A DNA stretch of 64,000 bases from Phoronis australis (taxonomy: Eukaryota > Phoronida > Phoronidae): NCBI GenBank assembly GCA_002633005.1, contig NMRA01000054.1, forward strand, positions 500,952-564,951, read 5' to 3'. A model generated the notes under the pieces. The model was not told where the DNA came from, ran no database searches, and worked only from the letters and a program-made list of their open reading frames with translations. Of the stretch, positions 1 through 13,400 are shown piece by piece (position 1 is the first letter of the stretch; each line of letters begins with the position of its first letter). A program made the position numbers and the translations under genes.

Positions 1-355
1 ATATCTGGACATAATATTCCTACCGGCATTCCGAAAGCCTAACGTTACTCCCGTCCGATTTGGCGCGAGATGTCGTTTACAAGTTCGCGCTGACTGCCCA
101 CTAAAACCTGTTAGCCAATCACCTTTGCGTGTTGTGATAAGTGATGTTTCAAGAAGCCAATCTCACACGAAGAATAGTCTTAACTTTTCGGTCAAAGGTC
201 AACAGTCTGTAGTAACTTTATTATGATTTGGCGTCGTTTTATATTGATTGCAGTTTCTCAGCTGCTTTCGTCTTAAGTGGATGAGGAGTACGAGTCGCCT
301 ATAACGGCAATTGTGCAACCCATCTGCTAAATTGCTTGCGAGTGTAACGTCTTAG

Positions 356-442
356 TCTCATGAGTATACCCCTGTCCTCGGTACTGAAAGTCTACTAAGG
401 ATTTTCAGTAGGCCTACCGAGGACAGGGATTTACTCATGAGA
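356..442. repeat. Foldback repeat with 28-bp arms
   Basis: The left arm 356-383 and right arm 415-442 are inverted copies (TCTCATGAGTA...CCTCGGTA) with two internal mismatches. The loop holds a TAGGCCTA palindrome. It may be a tiny MITE or hairpin remnant. Confidence 0.8.
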
Positions 443-2496
443 CATAATATACTCGTTAGTAATTATAGGCCGGCCAGTCATGAAGTGATTAGACATCAGT
501 TCATGATCACCCCGATCCCTCCCACAAACTTTAAATAACGCAATGAAACATTCAGAAAGTTAAGGCAGCTGGCACAAATTGGTCAAAAGATCCGTGTCTG
601 CGTGTCGTGCCTCTCTCAAGAGCAAGGTTAATTTTACTCGAAACTGGCAATCGAAGATATGTTGCTCGAATTTCCCAATATGTCAGTTATATTTTACGAG
701 AGCAACGTTGATTCATGGCTTTTCGATCCCGCAGAGGGAGTTAATTAGTAAGGTTTCTAATTTTTGTGTATCAGGCATCTACGATGATGAGTATAGGTGA
801 GGGCGAAGCCCCCGAACAGCTTCGCAAGACTGTTCTCAGTCGTCTTCATGAGCGGCGCGGCAATGAAAAAAGTGGGGGGCCATAGCCCCCCAGCTCATGC
901 ACGCCGCCCAAGCTTCTGTCCTCGCTGTCGCCGTTTGGTGTGGACCTGGTTCGATCAGCGATCAGCATGGAACCGACTGGAAGGCAACCGTCGATTCTAT
1001 TGGTAAACGAGACGCTGATTGTATGACAACGATCGTTGGCTACGTACTGCAGTAGGCCCCTACTTGCATAGTGTTTTTTGACTTACATCAAGCTGGCTTA
1101 ATGGCAACAGCGTTCATGTTTGTCCTAGGTTGTCTTTTACGTGTTGGGGCAGTTTGCCACTCACATGTAGTCGGCTAAATGGCAACAGTAGTTATGCGCT
1201 TGTCCTTGGTAGAACCAGAACCATTTAATTGGTACGTCATACAAGATTATGCCGTTACACGGGCTGCCTGTATGCAACTTATATATTACCGCTACTGAAT
1301 CACTGTTTATTCAACGGCTTACAGATCCGCGGCTTTCAACACCTCGATCTAACATCTGCTAACGTACGTAAAGGATAAAATAAGATAACAGATAAATACA
1401 ATGAAAGACTCTCTGTGGAGAAAGTCACAGGTCTATTGCACAACAATGCACAAATGTCACTCCAGAAAGCCATAGGCTCCTAAAAAGATGAGAAGTTTGT
1501 GAAGATAATTTAATGGAAATACGAATTCCGCGTTGCAGGACAAATGAGGCACCAGAAACGATTCGAGCACGAAAAAATTCCCATGGTCCGGACTAACTGA
1601 GAGTAATTTGCTGAGAAATCTACATGTATAAATATGAAAACTTGTTTCTCGGCTCCACTGTGCACTGCTTATCGGGTAGTCTATTACAAACGTGCCAGAA
1701 TCACCCCCATCGTATAGAAAATTCCTCACCAAGAAGTGATCTACATCGCACACGTTAAATATCCTCACAAGTTCTAATTTAAAGCTCTCTGTTCAATTCT
1801 CAATAATAAATTCTTAACCGAAGTCAAAGATTTTATAGTTACCTGGGATATAGTACCTTTGCCGAAGTGCTATTACCACACTTATCCGATTTGAAATTAT
1901 TGCCGGGCCGAATGAAGCAGCACGAGCCATTTTCGAATCAGTAATTTTAGATGTTCTTAAATAGGTAATTGTTTGTAACGGAAATGTGTCAGAGTGCTTT
2001 TAAAGACCTTACTCGATTTTCGTTTTTAGCCAGATCTGAACAGGACGAAATGGAACAAGCCACGTTTATTTCAATTGCACTTTAGTGAAGGCTGTTCCAC
2101 TTACACTCGCCAACTGACTGTGACGTTATGGCCCGGGTGATCTGTACACAACTCGAAAACTGACTGGTTGCGTGGCACGCTTCGAGTAAACTTTAAAAAA
2201 TTGTCCTCCAACCCATCGTACGATGAGTCCAGTCTAAGACCGTAGTTTTGATCCTGTGCCCGGGACAGTTGCTCCATGTGATTAATCTATATGACCTGCA
2301 TACGTTAGCACTAGTTGTCGTCAATTTCGTCTTGATAAGCGTTAAAAATCCGTAAACTACTGGTAGTAATTTGGGAATTAGCGGAAGGCTTGACTTTGGC
2401 GCAGGCAGCAGTTTGGGCTGCATAGTACCACATCAAGTGGACGGCGCACCACCCCACTCACTTTTTTCAGTGCTGCGCCGCCCAGGCATGTACCAC

Positions 2497-2767
2497 ATGC
2501 GCGCACCCAGCCTTTAGTTTCGGGGCCGGGGCTCGAATTTCTGGCCAAGTGGACCTTTTGCCGACCAAAAAGCTGGAGGACTAAAAAAAACGGGGTACCA
2601 CCTTCAGTGAAGTGTGCGTCTGCGCCTTTTTAGTGGACCTTTTTTCTCGTTTCCTCGGACTTTTTGTTTCTCAGAGGCGGACCTTTTCTGCCCACTTCGT
2701 CAAATGGGGGAGGAGCTCGTTCGAGTCCCCCCGAGCCCGGCCCCCCCCCCCCNNNNNNNNNNNNNNN
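2497..2767. mobile_element. MITE fragment (same family as 51795-52042) ending in a gap
   Basis: It begins at CATGCGCGCACCCAGCC. From 2622 on it shares the internal stretch CCTTTTTAGTGGACC...TTTTTGTTTCT...CAAATGGGG with the copy near 51.9 kb. The C-rich right end runs into 15 N (2753-2767). Confidence 0.65.
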
Positions 2768-2844
2768 ATGTACCGCCGTCTGAACTGGTTCAGCGTAATT
2801 AGCACAATATATGTAGCCACTTTCTGAAAGCACAGGGGTGTCCA

Positions 2845-3455
2845 TGCTTAATAAACTTGGTACTGACCGTATAGTTATCTCACTTCGACGCCTCACTGAA
2901 CCAGTCGCAGACAATTTTAGGTAAGCCTGCACCATCACTAGCAAACACAACGTTCTGAGGCGATGCCGACCCTGCGGTTCCGCCAAACTCAAAAAACTTA
3001 GGCAAGTGACACCTTGGTTATACATGTCATGGGGAGCAGCTCACTGGTCCGAAGTTGCACTGTGACTAATCCCCAGGTTACTGGTCTGAAGGTACACTAG
3101 TTCGAAGGTCTTCTATCAGTGGCGGATCTAGGATATCACAAGGGGGGGGGCCCAACATTTTGTCCGGCTGGAAGCATTTGCGCNTGCTTAATAAACTTGG
3201 TACTGACCGTATAGTTATCTCACTTCGACGCCTCACTGAACCAGTCGCAGACAATTTTAGGTAAGCCTGCACCATCACTAGCAAACACAACGTTCTGAGG
3301 CGATGCCGACCCTGCGGTTCCGCCAAACTCAAAAACTTAGGCAAGTGACACCTTGGTTATACATGTCATGGGGAGCAGCTCACTGGTCCGAAGTTGCACT
3401 GTGACTAATCCCCAGGTTACTGGTCTGAAGGTACACTAGTTCGAAGGTCTTCTAT
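2845..3455. repeat. 272-bp direct duplication joined at a single N
   Basis: 2845-3116 and 3185-3455 are near-identical, differing by one A in an A-run. Between them lie the start of a CAGTGGCGGATCTAGG element (3117-3183) and one N at 3184. The second copy continues into different sequence. This looks like two haplotypes, with and without an insertion, laid end to end. Confidence 0.8.
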
Positions 3456-4405
3456 AAATATTGCGGAGCTGAGTCTTAAAGCATGAAAATGCAATTTGAC
3501 ATTCTACAAAACTCGCGGATACATTGTAACAAGCGTAGCTGGACCTTGAATCAGTCCGACACAGGTATTCGGAAAACTGGGCTGTAACCCGACTCCCGAG
3601 GCATGATTTGAAGTCCAATTTTGCGCGCGCGGTAAACCCGAACAGTTGTGGGCGGTTGTTTTCGCCACTGCGACTATCAACCGATGTAGTGTTTATTATT
3701 GCATGTAGAAAAAATATGAAAAGTACACCGAGTCCGAACCCTTATATATTCGGCCTAGTGCACCTTCGAACTAGCCATGCTCCTTCGGAATACACCCATG
3801 TCGTTTATATGGGCCCGGCGATATCGGGATTCCCTTGTGTTGTATTTCTGACTTTACGGGGACATTTATTATGCAACATAGTGCCTGTATCTACTACGCT
3901 CCACTCTGTCTGTGCTTGTATCCTTCAGCAGTCCGCGACCCAGGCTCTCAATATCTTTTTGCACTCGCGACGTGATGTGAGACGGTCCGACGTTATAAAT
4001 TACACAGGGGCTAAACTCTGAGTTGAAATGTCTCAAAGATGCAACAGGAATTCAAGATTTACATTATTATTTTCATGTTGCATGAACGTCTCCTAATTCA
4101 TTACATTAGGCCTACTAACTTTCCAATTTTCACTGAGCGCATAATTTGTCGTGTCAAATCATTGTTTGAGATTTGACCATGACACTGGCAAGTTTTCTTT
4201 TCGAGGAATAAAAACCGCACACGACGACCGGAAGAACGAGTTTGCGATCTATTTTTTTAAGTCAAAATACGTCATATGTCATACCTTGTCAGCTGGCTAA
4301 ATGTCGTAAGTGTATAAGTTATTGGAGAGACTAGCGTAGCAGACCAATAATAGATTTCCTATACTGAGGCATGTCGGGAAATATACGGAAGTTCAAATCA
4401 AAATA

Positions 4406-4445
4406 ATGGCGGCCCCCTTGTCGCCCTCTACGCCGCAAATGAGGA
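4406..4445 (+). CDS. DEPDC7: DEPDC7-like coding exon 1 (start codon)
   Basis: The ATG has A at -3 and G at +4. It opens 13 codons (MAAPLSPSTPQMR) plus one base, then a GTACGT donor. The leftover base joins the GA of exon 2 to make an Arg codon, so the phase fits exactly. No homology supports such a short tail. The choice rests on start context, donor and phase, and on the expected total length. Confidence 0.6.
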
Positions 4446-7400
4446 GTACGTATCTTTGTTCTGTCCAATGTTCTAAAATACTTGGTGGTATTGATCTTGA
4501 TTGGTGGTATTGATCTTGATCTTGTCGTATTTCACAAACACTGATACGCTATAGTGTGAATGCGAGGAACCAACCTGAAATGGTTCAGCAGAGCAGAGTT
4601 GATACCCCGGTTTGGTGCAAAGCCAGGTTGCAATTATTAGCAGTGTAGTAATATGTATGCCAAATACGATACATCTAGATGGCTGGCTAAGCTGTTGGTT
4701 GAGTTGAACTTGCTGTTTGACACGTCTGAGTTGCCAGTGGGCAGTTCTACACTGCTGATGCTGTCACTGACTTTACCAAGATGGTGTTTTTTGTTTTCTT
4801 CGATTTCAACTAAAGATCACAGGTCCCTCAACTCAGTCATCTGAGGGAAAAGTAGCCAGCCAACTAGCTGTGTGAAGACTATCATATAATTAGTATACAG
4901 CTTTGCACCAAGGCTAAGGGAAAAGGTGCCTGTGCCTCCTGAGGGGGGATTTGTTGGTTGAGGCCATGAGGGAATGCCCTGTCACCACCAATTCCATTCT
5001 CCCCCTAGACTGTACCACCAATCGTCTGAACTTGGTTCACACTCCTTTTTAGCAATGCCTCAACAATGCCAAACTAACGTTTTGCTAAATTATTCTAAGT
5101 TTGATGAGGGAATTTTTTATCATTGTAGCAGTTTTTAATAGGAAAAGAACGATTTTCAAAAAATTTTCAAAATCAAAACTTTAATTTCTATTGATTTTCC
5201 ATTGGCAATTGAACCTAAATTGTCATGGATTATCAGACAAATGCCCCTTCTTACCTTTGGAATGGTGAATGTTGGGACTGACAGACTGTCTCAATGCCCG
5301 CAATTCAGATTTCAATATGGCACAACAAAACATCACTCAGACTGTGAGTCTCTGTAAGAAATGTTTTTAATATTGAAATGGAAATGGTGCTAAAATTGCA
5401 AATATTGCACTGATTTTTAAAATTTGTGTTTCACACTGTCTAGCAAAAAATGATGGTAGTAATTATTATTTTGTGTATAAAATTAATCAAATCAAACTAT
5501 ACTTTTCTCATCTTATGAAGCCCGATTTGCATTGCTGCAAATAGTAAACAACTTAGGCATTGTTGATTGACAGAGTTGTAAAACAGTGTAACCGCCTTGA
5601 TCAAACTTAGTTTACAACATTTACTCATTTTTTTCTAATGTTCCATTCTAAAAGCACTGAGCCTACTGGATTGTATAGAAATTGATTTGGTTGCATCCGA
5701 TCTTTGATTACTACTGTGAACCTTGGTTTCAACATGTGTTTTTGAAGCATGCTGGGAGAGTTCTTTCTAATGCATTTCAAAAGGGGGTGTTTAAGTGATG
5801 AAAAGGGAATTATCTTAGAAATAAAGCTTTATCTGTGTTTTGTCTTCCAGGACCCATGTTTAAGGCCACTCAGCTATGGCACACAATTATAACTTATCTC
5901 CATCGAAATGTGGCTGTTAAGAAGAGGCGTCATTTAATGAAAACCTTTGACGACTGTTTCACTGGTTCTGATGCAGTCTCGGTTATTTTACGGTATCTTT
6001 TATCGGATAATATTAACTTTGCACAGGATATTTCACGCTTGAAAGCTCAGAAGGTGAGATGTTTTCGTTTCACACATAATTTTTCTTTTGAATAGGAGTG
6101 ATATTGACTTTAATACTGAAGTTCATTATTAAATATATAATGCAGTATGATTTCAAATTATTTCATGGATTTTGAAAATTATACAATCATAAGGCAGAAT
6201 TTTTTTCATGGAAAACTATTAATAATAATTAATCGATGAAGTTGATTTTTAAATCTCATGGGATTCCTCTCTGGAAGACAATGTATACGGTTATGTTTTT
6301 AACGTATTGACTTTATATATTACTGGCTTCATAAATGACAGGGTCAGATTTCTGTCTTTATAAATTATGAGGAATTTTACTGGGTGGTTAGTATCAATGA
6401 AGTGCCTGTCAACCTGTATTATAAATGCATGCATTTGGATAGACATGTCATATGGTGGCCATATGCCACTAGTGTCCCCATGAGGGTGAACAGCTTTCTG
6501 CTGACAGTTTATTCATGAGCCCCACTTAAGGGTATCTCAAACTTTATACACAAAAAATTGGCCATTTTTACAATATTTCATATGTGTCTAGCAAAATACC
6601 TTATCTTCATTCTCGGGGAACTTCAAATACAAAACACTTGCTGTGTAGCAAAAAAAAAGATTTAGCAGAACCACCGTGGAACCGAACAACCGCGTGGATA
6701 TTTGTTTGCTACTTATTCAAGGTCAAAGGTTACATGGCAGTCGCTCAAATCAAATCTCCTGCCAAGTACAGAGCTGCTTCGTATGTACTCTCCATCCTTT
6801 CATTCACCGAGTCGCCATAACAGAGTCAACGAGGTGAACTTGTGATAGAACGGTGCCGGGGAAAACAAAAACAAAACGTAATTCTAATCCTTAGGGAGTT
6901 GTGCGTCTACATGCATACGAGCATTGAGAACGAATGCTACAAGACGCCTCACGCCTCTGTGGTCATGAACACAGCAAGCTGTGAAAAGAGATATATCCTC
7001 ACCCAAATTCCTTAATTCAATAAGTATATTGACATTTTGTTATTTCAATCTCATGCTAACGACATGCTTTAATCACCGACTCGATTTTTGTTATCCATTT
7101 CTTACTCGGTTTTGTATCAGTCTCCCGGCACATGATGTGTACAGACTGTGTTAATAACAATGAACTGTGACTTACTTAAAAGTAGGTCAAACAACAGTAA
7201 CAGTTGGTCATAGCTCGTGGCTGGGAATGGTGCATTTTCATGATAATTAAGTTAATTACGCTCTGCAAATTCAGTTCACATTGCGAGTGAATGTTGAAAT
7301 AGCTAACGTGGTTAAGGCATGTATAGGTTGTATTGACTGAAAACAAGTTTTCACTGAATAATTAACAGAAGACTTTGAGATTTTCACTCATCCCAGTTTA

Positions 7401-10400
7401 AGTGGCTTTTTCTCGGTTTCGGCAAATCAACTTTATTTGAACTTAGGAACACAAGTTCTCAAAAACGACTTAGTGGAATTCGCTGAAACTTTCCAAACTT
7501 AATATTTATTCATCAAATTCAAAAATGCTTTTAGGATTTTTGATAAAAAGTCCTAGTTTTGGTGTAATGTATGAAAGACGAATACGACTTCTATTTATTA
7601 CAAAAATTCCTTACATTTTGCAATTTGATTTGTCGTTGAATCCAAACCAAAGGAGTAATCGAAAATTCCTAAACATTTTTTGAGGTAACTGGTGAAGTTT
7701 TCATTTAAAAAAGGTTTCACTGAAATCGACCGAGGGGTTACTTTGCTATGAATGTACCTTTCTTAAAAATGAAATTTTGACTTAAAAAAGGTGTTAGCAT
7801 AATAATAATGATGTTATATAGATGCAAAACATATTTTTATGTTCCTTGAACTTTTTTCTTTCAGAAAATATATACTTTTACTAGTTGACACAGCTTTTTT
7901 TGATATGTGAATTAGAATGGAGACCACTAAATGAGGTTTGAGATAACCTTAACTTAGCAAATGTTGCGCCATCTATTGGGCTGTATCCAAGTCTCATGTT
8001 TTACACCCTTGTGTCTACAGCTATGCCAACTTCTGATGGAGAGCCATGTGTTTGAACCTGTCTCCAAAGAAAAAGAGGACCGAGACTCCAAGTTCGAAGA
8101 CAGCCACTCAAAGTTCTATCGATTTCTTCATGTGCATGGTCATGCTGGAGCGCTACCTGCTGGACAAAGTCCAAAAATGCATCACTTAAGTGTGGCAAAA
8201 GTGGGGAAAATGTCCAGGTACATTTCACTGACAGCTTGTAAGGTGTGGTGTGTATTTAAAAAGGATTCTGTGTGATGAGTACTTTCAGCCTGTGGTGTTG
8301 TATGTTCCATTATTTTTTGGCTTCAAGATCCACATAGCAGTCTCAGAATCATGTAATATATGTTCATTGTATCTGTTGTCGTGGTGCCCGACGAGTGTAC
8401 ACAAATGATAAGAAATATTTTCTATCTATTTACTTGATTTTTGATACATTCAAGTGGTTTTCATGTCATATATAGATGTAACCTAGCATTTTATTGGTGT
8501 AACAGTTTACTTAGCTTTTTAGATCCATACAGATGTACATTATATGCCAAAAATAATCAAGAACAATGACACGGAATTGCCTGACATGACGACTGAACGC
8601 AAGAGGAACTTTCCATCAGAATGACCTGTCATGTCGAAAAAATGCTATTTGTCTGATTACTTTTGGCGATTTCTGTAGTGGCAGAAAGTGATTTTTTTAA
8701 TAGTCCCTCGTTTTGGACACAAGTGAAATGCCGAGGCTGCTCAAAACAGTCCTCTTCAGAACCACAGATATGTAAGCTTCAGAAAGTTAGGTATCAAGAT
8801 TTACTTTATTACACGGTCCCATTTCCTTTATTTATTTAGTCCAGTTGAGGAGAGGTAAGTACTTGCTATGGTGCCCCTTACATTAGGTGAACTTGTATTT
8901 GTATTGCACTGATTGGCTTTTGATGTCTCTTGCTGGGGTTTCGTGATTTTGTGCATCATAGAAAGTTGCCTTACCAAACTCTCAACATTTGTTAGAGATC
9001 AAATAAAAATGCGGTACTCATTAATGTCCAAGGTGCTTAAGTTGGAGAAACCAAAACTCAAAATTGTCTAGAAGTTGTGGGTGGGTGTTTACCCAAATGG
9101 TTAATTTGGGTAAACTCCTAGGGAATTACAGTTCGTCGGACTTGCGTACAAGAGCAAAATAAAACATTGTAGGAGATTTTGAGTAATTTACCACCTGGGT
9201 AAGGCAAGGTGTTGCTAAAACCCAGACCATTTGTTACTGAAAGGTAAACAAGTTGTGGGATCTAAAATCTATGTGTGTCGGGCTAACACAAAGACTTGGG
9301 TGCTTTCAAGGAAGTCTTAACTGTGAGGGCTGGCACTAAGATTCTTCTTAAAATTTTGTGTTGGTAGTTACTGTGGCTTTGTGTTCGTTTTGTATACCTG
9401 CTGCTGTCCTCCGAATATGTTCTCACTTCTCAGTCTCTGGTAGTGCCTGACTCGCGTGACTATTTTGTTTGTTGTGTCATTAGATAGTTATAGAACAACA
9501 AAGCGCATGTGTCAAGCTATGGATCTTGTTTATGTTCTCATTCCGCTTCACTAAATACTTGTTCAGCTAAAATCATACAAGGTGCATACAAAACAAATTT
9601 CAGTTGCAAATTCACTAGCATGAGAGTGACGAATGTTGAAATAATTTTTCTGTGATATCATGATTAGCTCAAGAGCAGCTGTGCACAACTGTGGAACAAG
9701 TGCCCTACACCTGCACAGCATTACGGGGAAATAAATATGACCGCTAAATTATAATTGCCTTGAAAATACGGCAGAACCAGAAGGTATTGTTGTATTTTAG
9801 CATGTGGTAATTGAACTACATCAGTGTTTACTTTCTTAAACACCTGATCAATATCGTATTTACATTTTCTCCCTAGAATTACTGGTGACGTTGAGGCCAA
9901 CCTGTTGGATGGCAGTGACACCATTGGGAACCCAGTGGTTGTGACACGGCAAGGTCTGATACTACAGGAGATTATGAACATCACCAGCTCTTACAGGTCA
10001 GATATCCTGTTGAAATGCCGAAGACACGGGTGAATCTGTCTTGAATGATACCATACCTGTATGGGTTAATGCCCCTGCTGTTGTAATTGAGAAAATCAAA
10101 AGTCAGGTGGTGGGTGTCAAACTGCATGCACAGATCACGGACAGGGGCCTAAATTCAAGTGATGTTAAAAAGTAAGGGTGCATTTATTTCATTGGAAGTG
10201 ATACCCCGAACAGGTGCAGTGGTTAGTCTTGTGTTTCTATGCAGTCAAAATCCAAACCACCAAAATACCTTGCATGTTTGATAATGGAAATTGAACAAAC
10301 GTTCAAAATGCCTCAGTTATTACAAAATATGTGTTTGCTTTATTAGGGAATTAAGATTCTATCCAATCAAGGATTAGTTAATTTATGAGAGGTTGAGTGT

Positions 10401-13400
10401 GGCTCTAAATCTTCATGCATTTAAAGGCTTTAAAGTGCCATTGCACTTGTATTCACCTAGGAAAGTACACATTTTTTTAGATTAGACCACATATTGCTAT
10501 TAATTTGTAAATTTGGTTTGAATAAAACTGACAGTACGTTATGGCTCGAGACCAGGCTCAGTAAAACAGCCACTTTATCCCCTGAAAAGTAGATTAACCG
10601 ACGGTAATATTCCCGCTCATATTGTGTCATCTGAAAGTCATTACAAAGAATAAGAAAGCAACAACATTGCTGTGAGCAAACATGCCTATGAAGAAAGATG
10701 TCCATTGGCTTAGAAATCGAGTATTTAGTGGCTTTACTTTCTGTAAACTCTCCTACTCGTCTTGTTTTCAATTCAGACGACGAAGCGCTGAAATTCTCCG
10801 CTCCATGTCTCCGGCAAGGCTGCTGAAAATGACAAGACAGTCGTCGTCTCTGGAAGGCGGAGGGCATGTGTTGTCTTCAGAAGAAGCTAAGGTCCAAGGT
10901 GAATTTTTTGAATGTCATTAGCATCATTATCATTTGTCCTACATATTTATAGCTGTCTTTGGTTTTGTTGTGCAGCCACGTATTTATTTATATGTGGACG
11001 CATTAAGCTGCCTGTCCATCCGTCTCTGTCTCGAAATCCCTTTGATGTGTGTTCACGAAGTTTTGCATTTGTGTTTCTTTCATGGTTGGGGCGGCATGAG
11101 CGAACTTTCAGACAGATCTGACTATTGGTGTGCCCCATAGTGGAAATGTTATTTTTTACATTTATCTCTGTTTCTTTAAAGGTCCTCAATAGATTTTTAT
11201 GAAAGTTGCGAGAACGGCATCTATTAGTGAAATGAAGTTATCATTCCATTTAGCAAGTGTGTTCCTTTGGAGATGGCAACAGATGACAAGCAGTCTCAGA
11301 CCAACCCAAATACAACTGTGCTCCCTAGTGGTAGTTGTATTTTTTAAATTTCGTTGCTTTTTCGTGAAATTGGGCAAAAAAAAATTCTATTATAAAGATG
11401 ACAGCTCCAATGCTTTTTGTGATGGATTCAACATATTCTGCACCAACTAGTGGCCATTTTAATTATCATTTAGTCTGTTTTTTGTCATCTGCTTCTGTAT
11501 CTGCCAATGCCGAGGATCATAATATGAAAATTGGCAGATGTGTTCTTATTGTGAAGAGCATGACTGACATGGATTTTTCAAACATGTCCTACCACTGTGG
11601 TGCCCCCTAGTGTCCTTTTTCCGCGTCTGTGGCTGTATCTCCTAAACCGTTGCAAGATGTTTTTGACATTTTGCCATTGTCATCCTACCTTTGTAGCTTT
11701 GAAGTTCTTTCATGAAATTTGGCAAATAGTGTTGAGAGACGACAACACCTTCCCATTTTTGGATAGGTTTCATGTATTCTGTACCATCTAATGGCCATTT
11801 TTAATGATACAAATAAACACCCCTAGAAGTACACCCTTTGCAGTACGGTCTTGGGCGCATTTCAACACTCCGCGTTCCTCTTGTTTTTATTTTTAATCAT
11901 TGTGTGCATTTTTATGGTCGTTGTAAACCTTGTGAATAATTAAATTTAATCCAATTGATACTATTTCACTCGTGACAAAATTTTGTCATTGGTTATGTGT
12001 GTTAGTATTACCATTTCCTGCTTTTATGGTTCAGTTTTTTACTGGTTATGCTTTGGTTTCAGACTCAAGTGCAATATTAAAACAGGCAGCCCTTGTTGAG
12101 TTGCTCAGGCTGGTTGACTTACCTTTCCTAGATGACATCTTGCAACTGATGAATGAGCCCCTGGTTCAGCACGCCAAAAGTATGGTTATAGAGAATACAG
12201 AGTATGGCCCCTTCTCACCAGACAGTGATGGGAGGTATGGCTGTTTGGCAGAAACTCTTAATGTTGTATGTGGTACTCCTGAATTTGCTTGAGGAGGGGT
12301 ACAACAGAAATGTCCTTGTTCTCATGACTGCGTCAGGAGGCTCTATATTATTTTCTTGTGAAGACCAGGATCAGAGTTGAGGATGAATTTTGCAGCGTCA
12401 TAGAATACATTGTCTTGTCATGAGATTGTGTAGCTGTGTAGTGTTTGAGAACTGCCACAGTAGTCAATAAATATTTGCCTGGTCAGTATTTCTAATTTTT
12501 TGCGATTTATATCTTTCTGGGTGATATCTGGAAAACTCAATGATGAATTTTAATGATACTTGATGCAGGGGTCTGTGGCTGCAATATGCAGGCATCTGTC
12601 GATTTTTGAACACATTTCACCTCAGAAGCACCCTATAGTTACCAGTTTGTCAAGTTGTCCTGTTGGCTGCTTGTTGTCTCAAAAAACACTTGTGTTTTGA
12701 TGAGATCTGTACAAGGGCATCACTTGGGGTAAGAATGCCTCTTTTCAATGTGATGGCCATACACCAACATCAGTTCATTTTCAGACACGGGAGCACCCCG
12801 TGGTGGCCATTTTGGTCTTGTCGAGCTTTATCAGTATTTTTGGGGTAGAGCATTTCTGGATGATATTTAGAAAATGAATTAATGACAATTTACTAGCACC
12901 ACTCAATTTTCTGGCAGATTTGACTCAGCGACGCCCCCATTTTAGATTGCCAATTTTGAGCATATTCCAAAAAGTGCCGTGCCCTCTTATACCATTTTGT
13001 GTCTGTCTGTCTGTCTATCTGCTAAATCTAACATTTGTTTTTGTGGAAAGAAATAGACTTCACCTGGCACTTTTTGGATGAACAGTGTTATGTTTCTTTG
13101 TGGCAGTTTTACTTCTTTGTTGAAAGTGTTGAAAACTGTTAATTTAATTAAATTTTTGATTTGGTGTTCGTTTAAATGCACCAACATTTTTGTGTCAATT
13201 CTGACTATTCCAGCTATCCCTCGTGGTCAAATTATTGTCTCGTTGTCCTTTTTAGATAAGTAAGCCATGAAACATACTCTGTTTATGGTGCATTGTGGGC
13301 ACATATCCATGCTCTTCGTTTCTCTTCTGATATTTTGTGTCACAAAGACTACCTGTACATAAGCAGAAAACTTGAAATATGCAGAAACAGTGCTTGGGTA

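Larger units (their letters stand above)
1..4405. other. Region upstream of the DEPDC7-like gene without recognised genes
   Basis: Apart from the foldback at 356, the MITE fragment with its gap and the duplicated block, I see nothing assignable. A 137-codon frame (3608-4021) has no family resemblance. A 19-bp tandem duplication (TTGGTGGTATTGATCTTGA) lies just inside intron 1 at 4482-4519. Confidence 0.5.

Noticed and set aside
940-965. Possible tRNA B box (GGTTCGA)
   Set aside because: No A box, cloverleaf or acceptor stem can be drawn around it. No tRNA was found in the window.
2630-3344. Two ORFs with an identical internal stretch on the minus strand
   Set aside because: They arise from the duplicated 272-bp block and span N. 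There is no homology to a known protein.
3608-4021. 137-codon open frame on the plus strand
   Set aside because: No recognisable family or domain and no splice or start context that ties it to a gene. It lies in repeat-rich sequence and is probably chance.
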